Assembly: GCF_040958095.1 (NCBI RefSeq)
Contig: NC_091195.1
Location: 30,078,772 to 30,142,771 of the forward strand
Direction: 5' to 3'
Length of the DNA stretch: 64,000 bases
Source of the DNA: Procambarus clarkii
Taxonomy: Eukaryota; Arthropoda; Malacostraca; Decapoda; Cambaridae
The position numbers were made by a program, and so were the translations under genes. The notes under the pieces are model-generated. The model saw only the letters and a program-made list of their open reading frames with translations, had not been told where the DNA came from and ran no database searches. Position 1 is the stretch's first letter. Every line of letters starts with the position of its first letter. This document shows, in pieces, positions 59,494 to 64,000 of the stretch.

Positions 59494-60154
59494 CTTAAAC
59501 AAAATAGACATATATATGAAAAACTATTGGCATCAGCTTTATGTTAAGACTGAATATCTCAAAGTAATTAACATATTACAAAACTAATATACTGTAAATT
59601 ACTCTATACTGCATACTGTCCTATCAGCAGATAATAAGAACTGAAAACTTTTGTAATCCAAAGACATTTTTCAAACTATTGAACGGTGGACCAAAGTTTA
59701 AATATGGCAGCCAACCAGTCGAGATGCATGCATAGTAAGGTTTTGCATTTGTATCTGGGCCAAATAATAAAAATACCCACCTTAAATTTCCCACAACGAT
59801 GATGTAAGCGAGCATGAAGAGAGGGGCTCATTTCAGTCTAAGTAAATAAGACTTTATAATTTGTGAAGGATAAATATACTACTGGAAATGTGTAAGTAGT
59901 GGGTGTTGAAGCCTGTGTTCTCACCATTGCTCTGCATATGGTACACGAAGGGGGGGAAAGGGGGGGGGGGGGTGTTACAGATCAAAGATCTCCAACTAGT
60001 GAGGCTTGGTGTTGTGGCTTCTTTAACACCAGTTTCTGCCAGCAAATTACAATATGTCCATGTGCATATTCTCTTGATCGTTTTAGGCGTTTCTTATTAT
60101 TGGTATAATTTGTTTTAACTAGTATAGCCAGTAGCAATGTTGAGTCTATATGGG

Positions 60155-61015
60155 TTAACACTTTTGCCCGGGCATGACGCAATGCTGCGTCATCTGTTTA
60201 CTGTCGGTAATCACGAGCATGACGCAATGCTGCGTCGTCCACTAAAATAATCGCCAAAAATCAGGTTTTTATTCGATTTTTGGGGGACTGTTTGGTAACT
60301 GTCAACAAGCCGAATGCAATCTGTGACTACAATACAAACATGAAAGGTGTTGATCACTTTGACCAAATGATCAAATATTATCACTTCATAAGGAAAACTC
60401 ACAAATGGACGAAGAAAATGACCTTCTATTTTGTGAAAATGGCTATCTACAATGCTTATGTGATGTACAACTACTACACAAAAAATATTAAACTATAATA
60501 CTAAATATACTAAATACTAAACATTTGTGGGCAGGAATTGGGAGTGTAGCTGGAAGGCGTCTGGGCGCTCACTCGCGGATAACACGTGGCCCGTCTTCAA
60601 CACGTCGGCGGGTGGAGCGTGACCAGGTTTTTTATTTTATATGCTAATATTCCTCTAGAGAATTCTATTGCGAACCCATTGATACTAAAATGAAAGACCT
60701 AGGACGAAAATTTAGGTGACCAGAGTGAAAAGAGTGAACACATTTTATCGCTTTTGCGCGATCCTGGGTAACTCTTTCGCACTTTCTCTGTTTGCTGCGG
60801 GTAATTAGCCGGGCTTTTGGAGTTTATATGCATTTAGTGCTGTAGAGAATTCTATTGCGAACACAATGATACCAAATTTAATCTGTGTGGGACGAGAATT
60901 GAGGTGACAAAGTTGGAGAGTATACACTTTTCAGAATTAACGCGCGCTCCCGTGAAACGCTGGGACCCAAATCGCACAGTTGAGGGGTGGCGCGCTGGGT
61001 ACGCCAAAGTGTTAA
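60155..61015 (+). mobile_element. piggyBac-like element E, internally deleted
   Basis: TTAA at 60155-60158 and 61012-61015; tips TTAACACTTTTGCCCGGG and the complement of TTAACACTTTGGCGTACC. It contains the same non-coding ends as elements A and C. Only one short piece of transposase remains. Confidence 0.85.
60290..60498 (+). pseudogene. piggyBac transposase fragment in element E
   Basis: VTVNKPNAICDYNTNMKGVD, HFDQMIKYYHFIRKTHKW and TKKMTFYFVKMAIYNAYVMY are nearly identical to 1578-1770 of element A, and keep Asp where A has Glu (HFDQM). All other transposase parts are deleted, fusing the 5' leader directly to this piece. Confidence 0.85.
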
Positions 61016-61659
61016 ATTAATAGGCTCATCCGTTTAAAATATCTACAGTATGAATATTTAAATATTAATGTACAAAGTTTAATTATACACACTGCACTTG
61101 GTGCTTGATACTGGTATTGTCAGATTATAACAAGGTAGTTATTGATTGTTCAGATCAAAACACTGTTGGGGCTTTATACCGTGTTGTCAGTCCATTAATA
61201 AGGTGCTTGCTGACTGTACATTGTAAGATCTGCCATGCTATTTGTGTCAGGGAACACAGTACAATACTGAAATAGTCTACTTGTCTTTAGTATAAAGCAT
61301 TTGTGAAAATAATTGTCTAAGTAATTTTGACCTTGATCTTCACCACCTCAAAGGATTAATAAAATAATGAAAGAAGGCACCAAGTCAGGAAGACTAAGTA
61401 CTGTTCAGCTAAAATAACCATTACATATTATATATAACTTACTTGTACACATTTCTATTCAGTGCACACATGGACAACTTCTGCCATAGACAGAACATAT
61501 ATTAATCTATACACATTGTGTACATTTGAGTATAATTTATTGTCAATCCCATCCCTTACAGAATGCCTGCCAGCATTCTGTGAATGAACAGGTCTACTAC
61601 TAGCCAGTAGACCTGCTCATCCCAACTTTTTTATCTGCCAGTCATTTAGCATGTCAGTT

Positions 61660-61890
61660 AACCTGCTTGATGGGCGGGTTCTGGGAGTACTTCTACTCCC
61701 CCAAGCCCGGTCTGAGACCAGACTTGACTTGTGAGAGTTTGGTCCACCAGACTGTTGCTTGGAATGGCCTGCAGGCCCACATATCCACTATAGCCCAGTT
61801 GGTGGTCCAGCACTTCTTTTTTAGAAAATCATCTAGTTTTCTCTTGAAGATGTCCACGGTTGTTCCCGCAATATTTCTTATATGTAAAGC
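61660..61890 (-). repeat. LINE 3'-end fragment, CR1/L2-like
   Basis: 'ggcctgcaggcccacatatc' and 'tctcttgaagatgtccacgg' match 36890-37000; same minus orientation. Confidence 0.6.
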
Positions 61891-62291
61891 ACTATATAAA
61901 ACCTATGTAAAGTACTGTATTGATTCAAACAAATTTAAAATTAATAACCAGACTTGACAAGATGCCAAGCCATATGTAAACTTGCATGACAACAAGGAAT
62001 AATGACTGATTAGCCTTTTGATTATAAGCCATATTAACCGTTTTACAGTATTTTTTCAATATTTTATTTAGTCTTTATATGGTCCATCTTACAGTACATC
62101 AAATACATTTTTGAAGTGAAAAATTCTTAATGTGTGAATTCACCTTAACTTTCTACACAATCTTAAAATCCATGTTGTAAGAGGATACGTTTATAGGAAT
62201 GGAGTGCCATACACTCAAGAGTGCACAGTATGTATACAGTATGTGTGTGAATACTGTCATGCATTAATTTAAAAGTACAGTATAGTCTTAC

Positions 62292-62548
62292 CTAAAGCAT
62301 CTTCCAGGTTAGTATATTTCTGAACCAAATCCTTTAGGTTAGACTCCATTATCTTGTTCTCTTCTGTATACTTGGCAACTTCTTCCTTCAAGCTTTGGAT
62401 GTCTGCCTCTGATGCCATGCGGAGTAGGTTCTCCTTCTCGAGCTGCTCCGAGGTCTGAGTGAGAACTCTGCGTGTAGCCTCGTGATCTAGAAGAGCTTCG
62501 GAATATTTCACACCCAAATCATCCAGTTCACTTTCAATGCGATTTATC
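62292..62548 (-). CDS. HMMR: HMMR-like exon 1 of those visible (coiled coil)
   Basis: The acceptor is a TTTTATATAG tract ending at 62549 and the donor is GTAAGA starting at 62291. The exon is 257 bp: one base completing an upstream codon, 85 codons, and one base left over (phase 1). The protein starts INRIESELDDLGVKYSE and ends KYTNLEDAL, all charged heptad-type coiled coil without cysteines. The split first codon proves at least one more exon upstream, outside the window. An internal TTG has no start role. The exon opens the visible part of the protein, residues 1-85. Confidence 0.8.
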
Positions 62549-62639
62549 CTATATAAAAGAACAAGTAGAGGGTAGTTTTATAATCTTCTATATGGCAAAT
62601 GTTTTGTAAAAAAAAAATCTAAAATAATGTAGTCAAACA

Positions 62640-64000
62640 ATACTGAATGTATTGAAATGTTTCTTTCTGGATTGCGACCCGGTGGCTTCCAGAAGATATC
62701 TCGCCGAGATTGCTCCTGTCTACTAGGCCACATTGGCAGGAGTTCAATTTGGCCTACTGGAATCGAAGCCTGAACCTGCCTCCAACCCCCACCCCCACCA
62801 TCACAGAGGTGCAGGAAACAAATGGATTCCAACACCCCACATGGAAAACATCCAGAAAGTCCATGAAGCAATACTGACAACTGCAAGGTTCACAGGAACT
62901 GAAGCCCCCAGAAGACTGCTTAACAATTCAAATGAAACAATCCAGTCACTTGAATCTAGCTCAAACACATTAGTACCAACAAACTGCCAAATCAACAAGT
63001 CAATTCTGGAGCAGAGGAAACCCACATTCACCAACTGACGAAGCGTGTCAGAAGGCCACCAGGGCACAATCCAAAAAGAAGCATTGCATTACATTCAGCA
63101 CCAGGTTTCTCGAGAAGCCCCCTGATGGCTCTCTTCAGCTAACTACCGATGGAGAATAAAAACAAGGCATTTACCAGGGAAGGGGAGGAGAAAGGGGTAG
63201 TAAGGCAAAGGAGAAACAAGATGCCAAGAAACATGACCCAGAACAAAACAGGAAATGGACCCAGGAACATTGACTAAATAACACGCCACCATCACCCTGT
63301 TAGACTGCCAAAATTCTGAAGCCTGAATGTCAACCCTGGACATGTTGGAAAGCACAACAACCAGCACAGCTCATTTCCAAGACTCATTGACCTGATGGTA
63401 GACTGCCTAGAATTAATAACACAATGGACAACCTGAAAAATGAGAACCTTGGTACAGGGGACCAAGGAAATGGGACCAATCCACAGAGCATCCAACCAGG
63501 AAGAATCAATGGCATTTAGGTAGCAGCGAAAAGTCGGCACTGAACACAACAAATGATGCACCCTCAGACAAACTCCAAATTATCAATCACAAAGGACCCC
63601 CTCAAGAAGCTAGCCAACTCATTCTTCATCAGAAGAGCAGCAGCAAAATTTAAACGAACAATTTGGCTAACCTGGTTAAACTAGCAAAACCCCCGTCTCC
63701 GGAGAACAGCATGAAGCTTCCCCAACCCAACAACTGGAGGCAAGAGCCAATAAATACACCACCTTGAGAAAGCTAACCTTAGACCGTAGAGGAAGCAGAA
63801 AATCATGGAGAGAAAGTCGAGAACCCAGTCAAGCAACCAGGGTGGCTCAGGAGCAGTATGAACCGGTCAGAGGTGTAAAAATGCCCAAGACAACTTGTAG
63901 AATGGCACCAAAGGGGTATGGACACAATGCAAGAACACAACCTGAACTAAGATCAAAGATGACAGATGGATGCAAGCAAAATGACCACAAAACTACTTTA
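62640..64000 (+). repeat. GC-rich composite repeat family, diverged copy
   Basis: 'gcattacattcagcaccagg' followed by 'tttctcgagaagccccctg' (63080-63125) corresponds to 19451-19500, and 63470-63580 to 19840-19960. It lies in the intron upstream of the exon at 62548. No coding sequence was found. Confidence 0.5.

Larger units (their letters stand above)
13377..62548 (-). other. HMMR: HMMR/RHAMM-like gene, 3' portion (nine exons)
   Basis: Nine minus-strand exons with consensus GT/AG junctions join in one frame to give 585 residues ending at a stop codon. All eight junctions keep phase; two are split codons whose halves match. The product is almost entirely heptad-like, charged coiled coil. Its C-terminus matches the conserved end of HMMR (RHAMM), which in vertebrates binds spindle microtubules and centrosomes and also hyaluronan. 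Vertebrate HMMR is about 725 residues, so N-terminal exons should lie right of 62548, outside the window. Introns run from 456 bp to 12.6 kb and are full of transposons. Because most junctions are phase 0, an extra small in-phase exon could have been missed. The HMMR assignment rests on the last exons; the middle exons are assigned by strand, phase and coiled-coil character. Confidence 0.85.

Overview
The window is animal genomic DNA dominated by transposons. The TE set (Penelope-like, piggyBac, Tigger/pogo, several LINE families, tRNA-derived SINEs) and the recurring LINE 3' tail 'acttaggtaattac' look like a decapod crustacean, probably a crayfish relative; that assignment is inference. No prokaryotic features (operons, Shine-Dalgarno sites, CRISPR) are present.

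One host gene is visible. On the minus strand, nine small exons between 62548 and 13377 splice in perfect phase into a 585-residue, mostly coiled-coil C-terminal part of an HMMR/RHAMM-like protein (hyaluronan-mediated motility receptor, a mitotic spindle and centrosome protein). The last two exons carry the family signature (LLGHQN..KQKI.HV.KLK..N.QLK..V.KLR). The N-terminal exons lie beyond the right edge. About 1.76 kb of code is spread over 49 kb.

Layout: 1-4607 is a dead piggyBac element split by a nested TTAA-flanked non-autonomous element (1831-3412). 4608-7470 holds a hairpin repeat, a piggyBac-type cysteine-rich relic and a Penelope-like element (5280-6404) with a clear target-site duplication. 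7471-11570 holds LINE relics. 11571-13376 is intergenic DNA or 3' UTR. The introns then contain: a G-rich minisatellite (16.4-17.1 kb); LINE 'family B' (17.2-25.3 kb) split by a 5.7-kb GC-rich composite repeat; Tigger fragments (25.6-27.0 kb); a second GC-rich repeat (30.15-36.6 kb) split by a nearly intact LINE 'family A' (30.9-34.98 kb); a truncated family-A copy (39.1-41.25 kb); a second family-B LINE split by a piggyBac (41.6-45.7 kb); SINEs and tandem repeats (46.8-48.5 kb); a Tigger nested in a Tigger that also carries an RNase H LINE and a 29-bp array (49.9-53.4 kb); a second copy of the 1831-3412 element holding a LINE and a 371-bp foldback (54.1-57.35 kb); and another piggyBac relic (60.2-61.0 kb).

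No gene cluster or new enzymatic system was found. The points of most interest are the arthropod HMMR-type C-terminus, the one-frame ORF1-endonuclease-RT LINE, the Penelope element with inverted terminal copies and hammerhead-like motifs, the foldback structures, and the large GC-rich repeat with roughly 0.4-kb inverted ends.
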